A stretch of DNA of 64,000 bases from a virus: the IMG/VR virus record IMGVR_UViG_3300046512_000087, positions 29,404-93,403 of that record; one strand, 5' to 3'. Both the position numbers and the translations under genes were made by a program. How positions within the stretch are numbered: position 1 is the stretch's first letter; each line of letters starts with the position of its first letter. Below the pieces are notes generated by a model, which was not told the DNA's origin, made no database searches, and saw only the letters and a program-made list of their open reading frames with translations. Positions 40,934 to 48,864 of the stretch are shown one piece after another.

Positions 40934-41316
40934 GACTTTCTCCGTTTTACTTTCCGTTCTGCTGCCTTCAGGCGAGTCAGAAACTCAGTGAGCATGGCAG
41001 ACCGGATCTTGGCGTAGAGGGCCGGGCTGGTAATGGGGTTGGGCAAGTACATCTCGACGTAGGTGTCGTGGGAGTTCCACGGGGCCTGGGACATAGACCA
41101 CCTGAGGGCAGGCACGAAATCAGGGTTGAACTCTTCAGCCTCGCCCATCATGTTGACAATGCCTTTACCCTTGCGCACGTTGCCCAGGCGGTCAATACAG
41201 AAGTCTGTGAGGGTGGCCAACACCGCGTCGTCACACCAGATCTTGTGGGTCAGATCTTCGTCACTGGCTTTGTAGAACACCGTCTCTACGATGTCTCCGT
41301 ATTCCAGAGTCACCAT
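40930..41316 (-). CDS. Hypothetical protein, 128 aa
   Basis: A 128-residue protein (MVTLEYGDIVETVFYKASDED...) with a basic helical end (TRLKAAERKVKRRKS). Overlaps both neighbours. No family recognised. Confidence 0.7.
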   Translation of the reverse strand: MVTLEYGDIVETVFYKASDEDLTHKIWCDDAVLATLTDFCIDRLGNVRKGKGIVNMMGEAEEFNPDFVPALRWSMSQAPWNSHDTYVEMYLPNPITSPALYAKIRSAMLTEFLTRLKAAERKVKRRKS

Positions 41317-41507
41317 TACAGATACCCCGGTCGGGAGGCCAGGATCTTCTTGCAGGCCTCACAGGTTACAGAGGTGTGCCGGACATCTACTCGGGCGTGA
41401 GCACTTCCGTTGCCACACAAAGGCATCGGGCCCTGGAAGTCACCATTGCTTCCGGTCTTACGGCGCATCTGGTCCTGGGACAACCGGAGGTGGATTACGT
41501 CTTTCAT
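41316..41507 (-). CDS. Small protein with CxxC, 63 aa
   Basis: Contains PLCGNGSAHARVDVRHTSVTCEACKK: C..C pairs with His, a likely short zinc site. Overlaps both neighbours by 1-4 bases. Confidence 0.6.
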   Translation of the reverse strand: MKDVIHLRLSQDQMRRKTGSNGDFQGPMPLCGNGSAHARVDVRHTSVTCEACKKILASRPGYL

Positions 41508-41695
41508 AACTCGTACCTTTTGAATGCAGGCAATTTGTTTTTGCCCTTGGGACGCTTCTTGTACTGTCGGGCAAAGACTTGAATGACCTTCACCTCCCGT
41601 GGATACAGGGCTATGAACAGATTCAGTTCAAAGGCGTTGGGGAACTGCCAAACAGCCCGCCCTTTAGGCCCATACCCGACCAGCCAGAACCTCAT
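41504..41695 (-). CDS. Small basic protein, 63 aa
   Basis: Begins MRFWLVGYGPKGRAVWQF and ends in a Lys/Arg-rich stretch. No family recognised. Overlaps both neighbours. Confidence 0.6.
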   Translation of the reverse strand: MRFWLVGYGPKGRAVWQFPNAFELNLFIALYPREVKVIQVFARQYKKRPKGKNKLPAFKRYEL

Positions 41696-42243
41696 TACTG
41701 GCTCTTCCCTGGGTAATCCCCGGTCCAGCCTTCAGACAACGACTGGGACCGACACTGGAAGCTGCTTACTTCACCAGAGATCGGGTAGCAACGATACGTG
41801 TCTTTATAGTCCAGGACAGCAATCACGTTCTCGCCGTGGCGCTTGTGCAAAGGCTGCAAGGTGCTGGGCTGGTTCACCCACATACGGCGGGGCACCGGGC
41901 GCTTGATCTTCTCCAGCTCGACAATCTCAGCATCTTTGTCGGCTACCCGCTGCTCCATCAGGGTCAGGCGGTCCCGCAGGTTCTGCGCACTCACCGAAAT
42001 GGACTCGCCTACCTTGGTGGCGATCTCCAGCTTTTCTTCCAAGGCGTTGATGAAGTCCTGGGCCTCGTCCATGACCTTGCTGGCTTCATACTGGTCTACC
42101 CAGTTGCCGCTGGTGTTCTCAAACTTCTGTATCGAGTTGCCGGACGGTGACAGCAGGAAGCTGAAGCGGGGAATGGCACAGAACTTGTCCCACCACTCAT
42201 AGCCTTTACGGGTTTTCACATCGCGAATCATGACTTTCTCCAC
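41695..42243 (-). CDS. Coiled-coil protein, 182 aa
   Basis: Residues about 55-115 (SKVMDEAQDFINALEEKLEIA, LRDRLTLMEQRVADKDAEIVELEK) form a clear coiled coil. The C-terminal part is beta-rich with conserved-looking Trp and Arg. A structural or regulatory role is possible. Its leader (ACTCAATTGGG) deviates from the usual CCAATGGAGTG. Confidence 0.65.
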   Translation of the reverse strand: MEKVMIRDVKTRKGYEWWDKFCAIPRFSFLLSPSGNSIQKFENTSGNWVDQYEASKVMDEAQDFINALEEKLEIATKVGESISVSAQNLRDRLTLMEQRVADKDAEIVELEKIKRPVPRRMWVNQPSTLQPLHKRHGENVIAVLDYKDTYRCYPISGEVSSFQCRSQSLSEGWTGDYPGKSQ

Positions 42244-42268
42244 TCAATTGGGTTTGTCCGTTGTTCTT

Positions 42269-42287
42269 ATCTTACGGGTTTGTCCAA
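42269..42287 (-). promoter_or_regulatory. Collapsed promoter: -35 and -10 only 7 bp apart
   Basis: TTGGAC (42287-42282) and TAAGAT (42274-42269) are both perfect family members but separated by 7 bp instead of 16-17, so normal sigma-70 use looks impossible. A second GGACAAACCC lies 25 bp further on. The repeat lies 5 bp upstream, as in intact promoters. Confidence 0.5.
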
Positions 42288-42292
42288 TCGTT

Positions 42293-42306
42293 TGCAATTG
42301 ATTGCA
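42293..42306 (+). repeat. 14-bp dyad repeat at collapsed promoter
   Basis: Exact copy directly after the stop of the 209-aa gene (TAATTCC-repeat). Confidence 0.95.
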
Positions 42307-42310
42307 GGAA

Positions 42311-42940
42311 TTACCCGGCGTACTTGGACTCGTTGCCTACGTCGTCACCAATTTCATTCGGGAAGCCATAGGTCAACGCCGCGTACTTGAACACTGGCAG
42401 CCCATACTGGGTGTACTGGTTCTTCAGGACCTCCAGACCCTTGTCGTCTTGGAAGGCGTAGAACCACATGCCTACTACTTGGGCCATCATGGCTGCACTG
42501 ATGCCGCGCTGGTCAATTGCCTTTTCAAAGCCGAAGTCCACGTCTTTACGAAACTGCTCCATCACAGCTTCACGGGTCCAAGGTGCAATCACGCGGTCTG
42601 GGGAATTGCCAGTGATCTCATACCCAGCCTCCAGTAACTGGGCATCTGTCATGAACTCAGCCAGTCTGTTGAAGTCACGGTGATCCATGCACTGTGGGCC
42701 ACGGGCAATCACTTCGGCAAGCGGACGCAGGGCTGGTCGGATGTCACGCTCGTAGAAATAGCAGAGCATGTCTTTCGGGGCTGGCCATGTGTGGCCGGGG
42801 TCCAGCTCTACCGCGATGCGCTCGTCACGACCGAACTCAGTAGCCAGAGGCATACTGGTGCCCTTGAACGGTGCGAAGCGTTCAAAGCCTTTCACGGTGC
42901 CCTGACCGTATTGCGTGTCTACGCGCATACCTACTTTCAT
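42311..42940 (-). CDS. Hypothetical protein, 209 aa
   Basis: A 209-residue protein with a small SH3-like start (MKVGMRVDTQYGQGTVKGF) and a mostly helical C-terminal part. No family recognised. Well separated at both ends. Confidence 0.7.
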   Translation of the reverse strand: MKVGMRVDTQYGQGTVKGFERFAPFKGTSMPLATEFGRDERIAVELDPGHTWPAPKDMLCYFYERDIRPALRPLAEVIARGPQCMDHRDFNRLAEFMTDAQLLEAGYEITGNSPDRVIAPWTREAVMEQFRKDVDFGFEKAIDQRGISAAMMAQVVGMWFYAFQDDKGLEVLKNQYTQYGLPVFKYAALTYGFPNEIGDDVGNESKYAG

Positions 42941-42950
42941 TTCTTTCTCC

Positions 42951-43205
42951 TTAATAACAGAACCAGCCCCGGCATTTGGTGCATTTCACACCGCCGCCTG
43001 GGGCGCATTGGATATCGTGTTTACAGTCCGGGTCTGCTTCCCACAGTTCTTGGTCTTCCAAGCAGACTTGTTCCTTTGGCGCCGGGACCGACTGCATGGT
43101 CTCAGTGTCGTGCCAGCCATCTTCCGCCCAATAGCTTTTGCGGGTCCCAGCAAAGCCAAAGTCTTGGGCACCGGCGAAGTCACCCTTCTTGTGTTGAACG
43201 ATCAT
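42951..43205 (-). CDS. Cys-rich small protein, 84 aa
   Basis: Ends CKHDIQCAPGGGVKCTKCRGWFCY, with five Cys and a His in 24 residues: a zinc finger at the C-terminus. The N-terminal half is Gly/Trp-rich (YWAEDGWHDTE). Function unknown. Confidence 0.65.
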   Translation of the reverse strand: MIVQHKKGDFAGAQDFGFAGTRKSYWAEDGWHDTETMQSVPAPKEQVCLEDQELWEADPDCKHDIQCAPGGGVKCTKCRGWFCY

Positions 43206-43420
43206 TTACGACCTCTCCATTCAATTGCTATTGCTGGGCCATCGAAGCCCTTCAGGAATGCTACCGGCTCCCACAACCATGCATCGCGCAACGCGAGTTC
43301 AATGGTCTTGGAGTCGAATCGATCAGCCCGGATCTTGATCTCAGTGCCGGGCTCTGCCACTGCTGACGTGACGATCAGGTTGTAGCGGCGGGTAATCTGG
43401 TTCTGGGAGGCTGCGAACAT
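43202..43420 (-). CDS. Small hypothetical protein, 72 aa
   Basis: Reads MFAASQNQITRRYNLIVTSA..., mixed alpha/beta. Its 3' end DNA (TTCAATTGCTATTGC) looks like a mutated repeat. No family recognised. Confidence 0.65.
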   Translation of the reverse strand: MFAASQNQITRRYNLIVTSAVAEPGTEIKIRADRFDSKTIELALRDAWLWEPVAFLKGFDGPAIAIEWRGRK

Positions 43421-43424
43421 GGTC

Positions 43425-43727
43425 TTAGGCCCACAGCTTGTTGATAAGGGTCTTCATGGCCTTCACGCGGCGGACATCGTTGCCCCGCTCGTACATGGCC
43501 TTGGTAGTTTCAACGGCTTCCATGAACGCTTCCAAAGCCTTGGATTCTTCCATCTCGAACATGTACTCAGTGAACAACCGGTTCATGTCACGGGAGACTT
43601 CCACCAGAGTCTGGCTATCCAGGTCAAAGAGATCGGCCAAGCCTTTCTTGGTGACTGAGACCAACGCGGCTGCTACTGCCTTACGGGTCGGGGTCATGAT
43701 CAATGCGTTCATTCTGTACTTCTCCAC
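43425..43727 (-). CDS. Hypothetical protein, 100 aa
   Basis: A 100-residue helical protein (LTPTRKAVAAALVSVTKKGLADLFD, SRDMNRLFTEYMFEMEESKALEAFME). No family recognised. First gene after promoter 43758-43785. Confidence 0.7.
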   Translation of the reverse strand: MEKYRMNALIMTPTRKAVAAALVSVTKKGLADLFDLDSQTLVEVSRDMNRLFTEYMFEMEESKALEAFMEAVETTKAMYERGNDVRRVKAMKTLINKLWA

Positions 43728-43757
43728 TCAATTGGAAGGGGTTGTTCCCATAAACGT

Positions 43758-43785
43758 ATCTTGCCACACCTAGCTGGTTTGTCAA
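43758..43785 (-). promoter_or_regulatory. Sigma-70 promoter next to a 14-bp repeat
   Basis: Minus strand TTGACA (43785-43780), 16-bp spacer, CAAGAT (43763-43758). The repeat lies 7 bp upstream. Confidence 0.82.
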
Positions 43786-43792
43786 ATAAGTT

Positions 43793-43806
43793 TGCAATTG
43801 ATTGCA
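43793..43806 (+). repeat. 14-bp dyad repeat at promoter, intergenic
   Basis: Exact copy at the left edge of the 400-bp noncoding region. Confidence 0.95.
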
Positions 43807-44205
43807 CGGCAGGTTCGGAACACCGTTGCTGCGGCTCGGCAGTAGCGTCTCCGGCTTTCACACTTACATGCCAGTGCATTGACACGCCGCCCCGACTTAC
43901 CAGGTCTTTCTCCCGGCACTTGTGGCCGGACTCCTGTTACGAGGAACGGTAGCCGCTGGCATAAGGGCCGCATCTTTAAGCTATCCTCCGCGTGCAATCT
44001 TGCAATACCGTGTTGGCAGTGGCCTCTACTACGACTGCCCGGCAGCATCGGTGAGTTGTCAGTGCAACCGCATCCCGACTGTGGCTGGTCAACCACTACC
44101 ACCCTGTGCTGGACACCAGCGTCAATGTGTAGGCCAAGTCTCTAATCACCATTGCGGTGTGGATCGCGGCGCTAGCTCAATCAGCCTACGCCAAATCACG
44201 GGCAA
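43807..44205. other. 400-bp region without a supported gene
   Basis: Between a terminator (44206-44228) and a repeat plus promoter. Possible reading frames on both strands lack ribosome sites and have odd composition (one GTG-started 106-residue minus frame reads Cys/Arg-rich). I looked for a tRNA: GGTTCGGAACACC near 43812 resembles a T-arm but has only three stem pairs. A small RNA or control region remains possible. Confidence 0.5.
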
Positions 44206-44228
44206 GAAAAAGCCCTCCGTAGAGGGCC
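44206..44228 (-). terminator. Strong intrinsic terminator
   Basis: Minus strand GCCCTC-TACG-GAGGGC followed by TTTTTCTT. Ends transcription behind the 90-aa gene. Confidence 0.88.
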
Positions 44229-44277
44229 AATCCTATCGTTGCGTCCGTGCCAGCTTCTTAACTGCCAGTCCAAAGTA

Positions 44278-44550
44278 TCACTCGGACTCTTCCTCGTCTA
44301 CACCTGGGGCGCCCACCGGCACGATGTCGATGTAGTAGGCCTGCCCTACAACCAGCTTCTCAGCAGTCGAGGTAATGATGTTGGCTTGGAAGTTGCCATA
44401 CGGCGTGTACTTGCCGTAAACAAAGTCTTCTGTTGCCGGGTTGTTCGAGTAGACGGCACCGAAGCTGACGCGAGACATCGGGTTGTCAGGGTTGTTGTCA
44501 GAAGACTCAACGCCATGGCAGATCATCTTGCAGCGGATATGAACAGTCAT
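44278..44550 (-). CDS. Hypothetical protein, 90 aa
   Basis: A beta-rich protein (MTVHIRCKMICHGVESSDNN to VVGQAYYIDIVPVGAPGV) with acidic end. The text FGAVYSNNPATEDFVYGKYTPYG resembles small phage proteins of unknown role. Followed by a terminator. Confidence 0.7.
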   Translation of the reverse strand: MTVHIRCKMICHGVESSDNNPDNPMSRVSFGAVYSNNPATEDFVYGKYTPYGNFQANIITSTAEKLVVGQAYYIDIVPVGAPGVDEEESE

Positions 44551-44619
44551 CTTGACTTCCTCTCAAATGGATTTAGCAGGGAGGTCTATCCGTCTTGCGC
44601 CTGCCGATACAGCTTACTC

Positions 44620-44889
44620 TTACGGGGTTACAGGATCAACCGGGGTCTGGGCTGCCAGCCAATCGTCGTAGCCAAGGCGAGTCTCGCCGGTGCGGACATC
44701 TTTACCCCACAGCTCCAGGCGGTGTTCTTCCTGTACACGGGCGCTGTATTCTTCCGGTGCTTCGATCTGTACTCGGCTCTGGGCTTGGACATCGCCAAAG
44801 CAATCACGGATGGCCGCATCGCTCTCGAAGGGCCCAACCACCGAGATGCTGCCGACGCCGTGAACCAGTACATACGTAGGTGTAGTCAT
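44620..44889 (-). CDS. Hypothetical protein, 89 aa
   Basis: Begins MTTPTYVLVHGVGSISVVG after CAGGAGAAAGAC, mixed fold with an acidic middle. No family recognised. Confidence 0.7.
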   Translation of the reverse strand: MTTPTYVLVHGVGSISVVGPFESDAAIRDCFGDVQAQSRVQIEAPEEYSARVQEEHRLELWGKDVRTGETRLGYDDWLAAQTPVDPVTP

Positions 44890-44904
44890 GTCTTTCTCCT
44901 GTTA

Positions 44905-45510
44905 TCAGCCGATATTGGCCTTCAGTTCAGCATATCTGAAATACAACGCCCTGTGCAGGCTAATGTAATCAGCTACCTTCAATTTGTACTTGCCTACCCG
45001 GGCCGCAGGGCGGATCTCAATCACCTGCCCATGCTCTGTGATCTCCAGGATGCCTACAGTGTCTGCTACCCAGGCCGGAATCTTCGGGATCAAAAAGGTC
45101 GGTACAGCGTAGTAGAACTGACAGACCTTCTTCCTCTCCTTGGACTTCCACTTATCCTTGTGCTGGTCGGCATGCCAGTCACTCAGACTGATCTTCACCT
45201 CTACCTCAGCCACATACCGGGCTTTGGTGATCCTGATGAAGTCGGCAATGCCGCCGCCAAACGTGATACCGGTGTAGCACTCGTTCACTGCCCAGTCGAA
45301 GTACCAGAGCAGGGCTTTCTGGATACTTTTTTCAGTGTGCTTGGTCTTTACATCTGTCGAGGACTTGGGCACGAACTTCAGGTTCTTGGGCTTGCCTTCG
45401 TTCAGTAATTTCACATCCGGTTTTGCAATTGATTGCAGGCGCTTGCACGGGATCGACTTCGGGTAGCCCTTCAGGTCAATCGGTGGGCACAGATCCCAGG
45501 TGAGGGCCAT
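44905..45510 (-). CDS. PD-(D/E)XK nuclease-like (VRR-NUC/MmcB look), 201 aa
   Basis: A nuclease fold: GGGIADFIRITKARYVAEVEVKIS (about 95-118) gives D then E-x-K, the PD-(D/E)XK core, and KVCQFYYAVP follows as the next strand. This matches small DNA-repair nucleases. Residues 28-40 carry a repeat-encoded LQSIAK. Just downstream of the large terminase. Target unknown. Confidence 0.7.
   Translation of the reverse strand: MALTWDLCPPIDLKGYPKSIPCKRLQSIAKPDVKLLNEGKPKNLKFVPKSSTDVKTKHTEKSIQKALLWYFDWAVNECYTGITFGGGIADFIRITKARYVAEVEVKISLSDWHADQHKDKWKSKERKKVCQFYYAVPTFLIPKIPAWVADTVGILEITEHGQVIEIRPAARVGKYKLKVADYISLHRALYFRYAELKANIG
45424..45437 (+). repeat. 14-bp dyad repeat in coding sequence
   Basis: Exact copy, read as LQSIA in the nuclease gene. 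Confidence 0.95.
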
Positions 45511-45519
45511 GGTCTTCTC

Positions 45520-47373
45520 CTACGCGGTCTCTGCATCTTGGTATTCAGCAGTCTCTTCTTTCACTCTGCTGGCGCTCAGGTACTCTTCTGTCGGGGCTAT
45601 GCCATGCTGACCCCACACTTCCCTACGTAGACAGATGCCATACACAACGCCTGCAAGGGCGTCTGCCACGTCTTTCGAGTTGTAGGCGTTGTGGTCTACC
45701 TTTTTCTTCTTATGGTTGATCTCAAGGGCTACCAGCTCCTTCTGCAACAGGTCGTGGTGGGGGAGCATGACGCGCTGATCATACAGAGCCCGCTTCAACA
45801 TGCTGTACGGCACCATGCTGGTGTCCATGGATTCAATGCCTGCCGCAAAGCCCTTCTGCCTGAGGATCTGTACGGTGTCTCGGCTCTGGTAACTGTCGAG
45901 GCTCACCCACTGGATAGGCATGCCCAGGTCCCGCAGCTTATACAGCAGACTCCTGATCTTGTTGAACTGGATCTCCCCTGCTGGAGGCGGGCGCACTTCC
46001 AACACCATGTCGATATGGACTTCGGGGCACATCTCTTCTTCCCTCAGCACGAACCGAGGTACATGGCCAATGACTACCCCGGCGCTGTCTCCTGTCAATG
46101 CCAAGTCGATGTGGCAATACCGGGGGTACTGAAGGTTCTTGAACCTCTTCGGCAGGATGATGCAAGGCATGGTCTGGAAGTCAGTTACCTGATCCCGGAC
46201 GACGTTATGACCCTTGCCAAAGTTCGACACCACCATCTCACTGTTGGGCATGAACGGGGCGGTGGCCAGGGTGCTATGACCAGCGATGTCTCGTAGGGCC
46301 TTGGTGATGTCTTCCTTGAACTCCTGGGCGAACTCTACGGGCACATGGTCGAGCAAGTGCATGTCCTGCTCTGGCAGCTCTTCTGCTTCCTGCTCTGTCA
46401 GTACACGGGGGCGGCGCACAGCATCCCCCACGAACAATGGGAACATGTCGCCACAGAAGGCATGAGGCTTGATATCCCATACGCGCTTGTCATAGACGAA
46501 GATGCGCGGGTTTTCTTTGGCCTCTTCCATCTTAGTATCCGTGAACTCGCCGGGTATACGCTTAGACGAGACCACGCACAACAGCCCTGGGATATTACGG
46601 CCTGCCTGCATGAAGCGGGACTTACGGCGCCGGGCAATCGAGTTATACAACTCAACAGCTTGGTTGTAAGTGCCGCCATCTGCCGACTGCTTCGAGTTCT
46701 CAACTACCGCCATGAAGTTGATCTCGTCGATGATGCCTCCAATGATGTTCTGGCCAATCGAAGCCGTCTCGCTACCGGACACTGGCTCTACTTCGATGTT
46801 GTTGTCGAAGCGCAGGATCGAGGTCAGGCTACGGTCGAACGGGAATACGGTCTTGAAGTAAGGGCTCGCGGCGATCAGGTTGTAGAACCGGTTGAAGTCA
46901 ACGGTCTTGGCCGTGCTCTTACGCAGGGACTGGAAGATCATCTTCAGTTCTGAACTGGAGTCCAGGCCAAACGACTGCTGGGGGTTCGCCATGCAGGACA
47001 GCACATACAGTTGATACGCCTGGGAGTACAGGGCAATCGTAGTCTTGGCTGACCCGATGCCTCCTGTGAGTACAGCCTCATCATAGCGCCCGCTGTTCAT
47101 CTCTTCGAACTCACGGAGTACAGGCGGGTAGACCTCACTGGCCTTGTTCAGATAGAACTGGCTACACAGAAAGGTCTTAGCATCTACTGGCTCTCGTACC
47201 CAGGAGATCGGGGCGAGGAATTCCTTGTCGTTAGCCACCAACATCTTGATCAGATTCACCAGCCATAGATGGCGTCGGTCTGGATCGGTGATGGTGTTGG
47301 CCTGTGCAATCAATTGCAAAGTTCGCTGAGGCCCCAGCAGTCCTTCTAACACTCGCTCGGGGGTTGGCCTCAT
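45520..47373 (-). CDS. Terminase large subunit
   Basis: A 617-residue packaging motor. ATPase: Walker A GGIGSAKT near 104-111 and Walker B GGIIDE near 212-217. Nuclease part: CHIDLALTGDSAGVVIG, SLDSYQSRD and NAYNSKDVADALAG, which carry the metal-binding acids. Overlaps the small subunit (ATGA). A reverse repeat encodes LQLIA at residues 19-23. Confidence 0.92.
   Translation of the reverse strand: MRPTPERVLEGLLGPQRTLQLIAQANTITDPDRRHLWLVNLIKMLVANDKEFLAPISWVREPVDAKTFLCSQFYLNKASEVYPPVLREFEEMNSGRYDEAVLTGGIGSAKTTIALYSQAYQLYVLSCMANPQQSFGLDSSSELKMIFQSLRKSTAKTVDFNRFYNLIAASPYFKTVFPFDRSLTSILRFDNNIEVEPVSGSETASIGQNIIGGIIDEINFMAVVENSKQSADGGTYNQAVELYNSIARRRKSRFMQAGRNIPGLLCVVSSKRIPGEFTDTKMEEAKENPRIFVYDKRVWDIKPHAFCGDMFPLFVGDAVRRPRVLTEQEAEELPEQDMHLLDHVPVEFAQEFKEDITKALRDIAGHSTLATAPFMPNSEMVVSNFGKGHNVVRDQVTDFQTMPCIILPKRFKNLQYPRYCHIDLALTGDSAGVVIGHVPRFVLREEEMCPEVHIDMVLEVRPPPAGEIQFNKIRSLLYKLRDLGMPIQWVSLDSYQSRDTVQILRQKGFAAGIESMDTSMVPYSMLKRALYDQRVMLPHHDLLQKELVALEINHKKKKVDHNAYNSKDVADALAGVVYGICLRREVWGQHGIAPTEEYLSASRVKEETAEYQDAETA
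47305..47318 (-). repeat. 14-bp dyad repeat in coding sequence, reverse
   Basis: Plus strand TGCAATCAATTGCA near the start of the large terminase gene, read as LQLIA. Confidence 0.95.
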
Positions 47374-48053
47374 CCTCGCATTTCCTCAGTAAACTCGCCT
47401 TCAGCCACGTTTTCATCCGGGCCCAGCACGCCTTCTCCACGCAGGAACTCCAGAGCCAGTAACGTAGCCTGTCTCTCCTGGTCGAAGCCCTGTACCTTGC
47501 TGGCCTGCTGTTGCTCAGCCGCTGACAACTTGTGCTCTACTTCCATAGGCACTTTCTTCAGCATGCCGACGTCCATGTGCAGGCTGGCCAGATCCTTCAA
47601 CATGTAGTGCAGGTTCAAAATGTTCTTGGTCTGGGCGTCCAGGAGAGTAGGGGAGTTCTTTTCTAGCTCGGCCATCTTGGCTACCCGGTGCATCTGGGTG
47701 TGTATCAGCTTCTCCATCTCCTGGATAGGCAGGAACCGGATACCCAGCTCTTCTACCTTCTCGGCCACGCGGGTCAGCGTGTCGTTATCAGCAAACTTGG
47801 CTACCAGGGCTACCTGCTTCGGCTCAATCAGCTCTTCCTTGTAGCGGTACAGCATGCGGCGCAACGTGTTCGGGTCCTTGTCGGTCAGTAGCTCCCACTT
47901 CTGTTGGATCATCCGCACCAATTCCGTGGGCGAGCCGTTACCCAGGATGTGGGTGTCGATGGCAGCGCGCTTATCTAACGGGAGTGAGAGGATGTCCTGG
48001 AACGCAATGGACTTCTTGACCTTCTTATGCTGCACAGGGGCTACTTTTGCCAT
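47370..48053 (-). CDS. Terminase small subunit (by position), 227 aa
   Basis: A 227-residue helical protein just before the large terminase. The N-terminal 90 residues (AAIDTHILGNGSPTELVRMIQQKWELLT...LRRMLYRYK) could be DNA binding and the middle forms long helices (RVAKMAELEKNSPTLLDAQTKNILNLHYMLKDL) for ring assembly. Sequence family not certain. Confidence 0.65.
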   Translation of the reverse strand: MAKVAPVQHKKVKKSIAFQDILSLPLDKRAAIDTHILGNGSPTELVRMIQQKWELLTDKDPNTLRRMLYRYKEELIEPKQVALVAKFADNDTLTRVAEKVEELGIRFLPIQEMEKLIHTQMHRVAKMAELEKNSPTLLDAQTKNILNLHYMLKDLASLHMDVGMLKKVPMEVEHKLSAAEQQQASKVQGFDQERQATLLALEFLRGEGVLGPDENVAEGEFTEEMRG

Positions 48054-48056
48054 GGT

Positions 48057-48854
48057 TTAGCCCTCTACCTTCTCTACCTCGGGGAAGTCCTTCAGAGACT
48101 CCCACAGTTCTGGCATGCCACCTCCTGCAATTGATTGCAAAACCAGACGTACCATCGAGTCCATGCCACGGTTCATTTCCTGGCAGCGGGTAGCCACCTG
48201 AGTGAAGGCTTTCAGGTCATGGGTCTTCAGTGGCAGCCACACGGATTCCTGCTTACCGAAGTCCAGGATCATGAAGCCGAAGGGGAGGGTGTCACCGTAC
48301 TTGGTGAACATTTTGTTTAGCAACACGGACAGACCGTCGATGGTCTTGATCTCTTCCGCTGCCTTCTTGAACTCGGCCTGGGCCTGCTTAGGGAGAGAGT
48401 CGGACATCTGCCCTATCAGCTTCTTGAACAGATCTTCGTCCGCGAAACCAAAAGACTCGGCCAGGAGGTCATCAGAGTATTTCTGGTTCAGGCTCTGGTA
48501 CAGCTTCAGGAACTTCGGAGTATCCAGCTTACCTCTGATCATGTTCATCCGAGTGATCTGGAAGCGCTCCAGGTCTTCGTCGAACTCAGGGTCGTCAATG
48601 ATGGTGCAGGGCACTTCATCAAAGCCCAGGAGCTTGCCTGCTTCATAGCGGTGATAGCCACCAATGACTCGGTACTTGCCCCCATCAATAGGTCTTACGA
48701 ACACTGGATCAATGAAGCCCACGGCGTCGATGTTTGCACACAGGAGATTGAACTCCTTGGCTGACATTTTGTTAGGGTTAATTTCCTGCGGAACGAGCAA
48801 ATCTACCGCAATATTGGCCCGAATTAGCGCTTTTGTCTTAGTTACCGCGTCCAT
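48057..48854 (-). CDS. ParB-like protein
   Basis: A 265-residue protein starting MDAVTKTKALIRANIAVDLL at the ATG with AAGGAG upstream. The ParB/Srx domain shows INPNKMSAKEFNLLCANIDAVGFIDPVFVRP then GGYHRYEAGKLLGFDEVPC, close to the ParB box motifs (GHRR-like GYHRYEA). No clear helix-turn-helix after it. ParB-fold proteins bind CTP or act as nucleases. Lies before the terminase genes. Its gene carries a repeat (48126-48139) coding LQSIA. Confidence 0.8.
   Translation of the reverse strand: MDAVTKTKALIRANIAVDLLVPQEINPNKMSAKEFNLLCANIDAVGFIDPVFVRPIDGGKYRVIGGYHRYEAGKLLGFDEVPCTIIDDPEFDEDLERFQITRMNMIRGKLDTPKFLKLYQSLNQKYSDDLLAESFGFADEDLFKKLIGQMSDSLPKQAQAEFKKAAEEIKTIDGLSVLLNKMFTKYGDTLPFGFMILDFGKQESVWLPLKTHDLKAFTQVATRCQEMNRGMDSMVRLVLQSIAGGGMPELWESLKDFPEVEKVEG
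48126..48139 (+). repeat. 14-bp dyad repeat in coding sequence
   Basis: Exact copy in the ParB-like gene, read as LQSIA. Confidence 0.95.
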
Positions 48855-48864
48855 GTCATACTCC

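Noticed and set aside
43805-43900. Possible tRNA
   Set aside because: A T-loop-like GTTCCGA is present but its stem has only three pairs and no acceptor, anticodon or D arm can be drawn.
44239-45408. A 389-residue plus-strand open frame
   Set aside because: Opposite to three minus-strand genes with proper starts, including a nuclease with its active-site motif.
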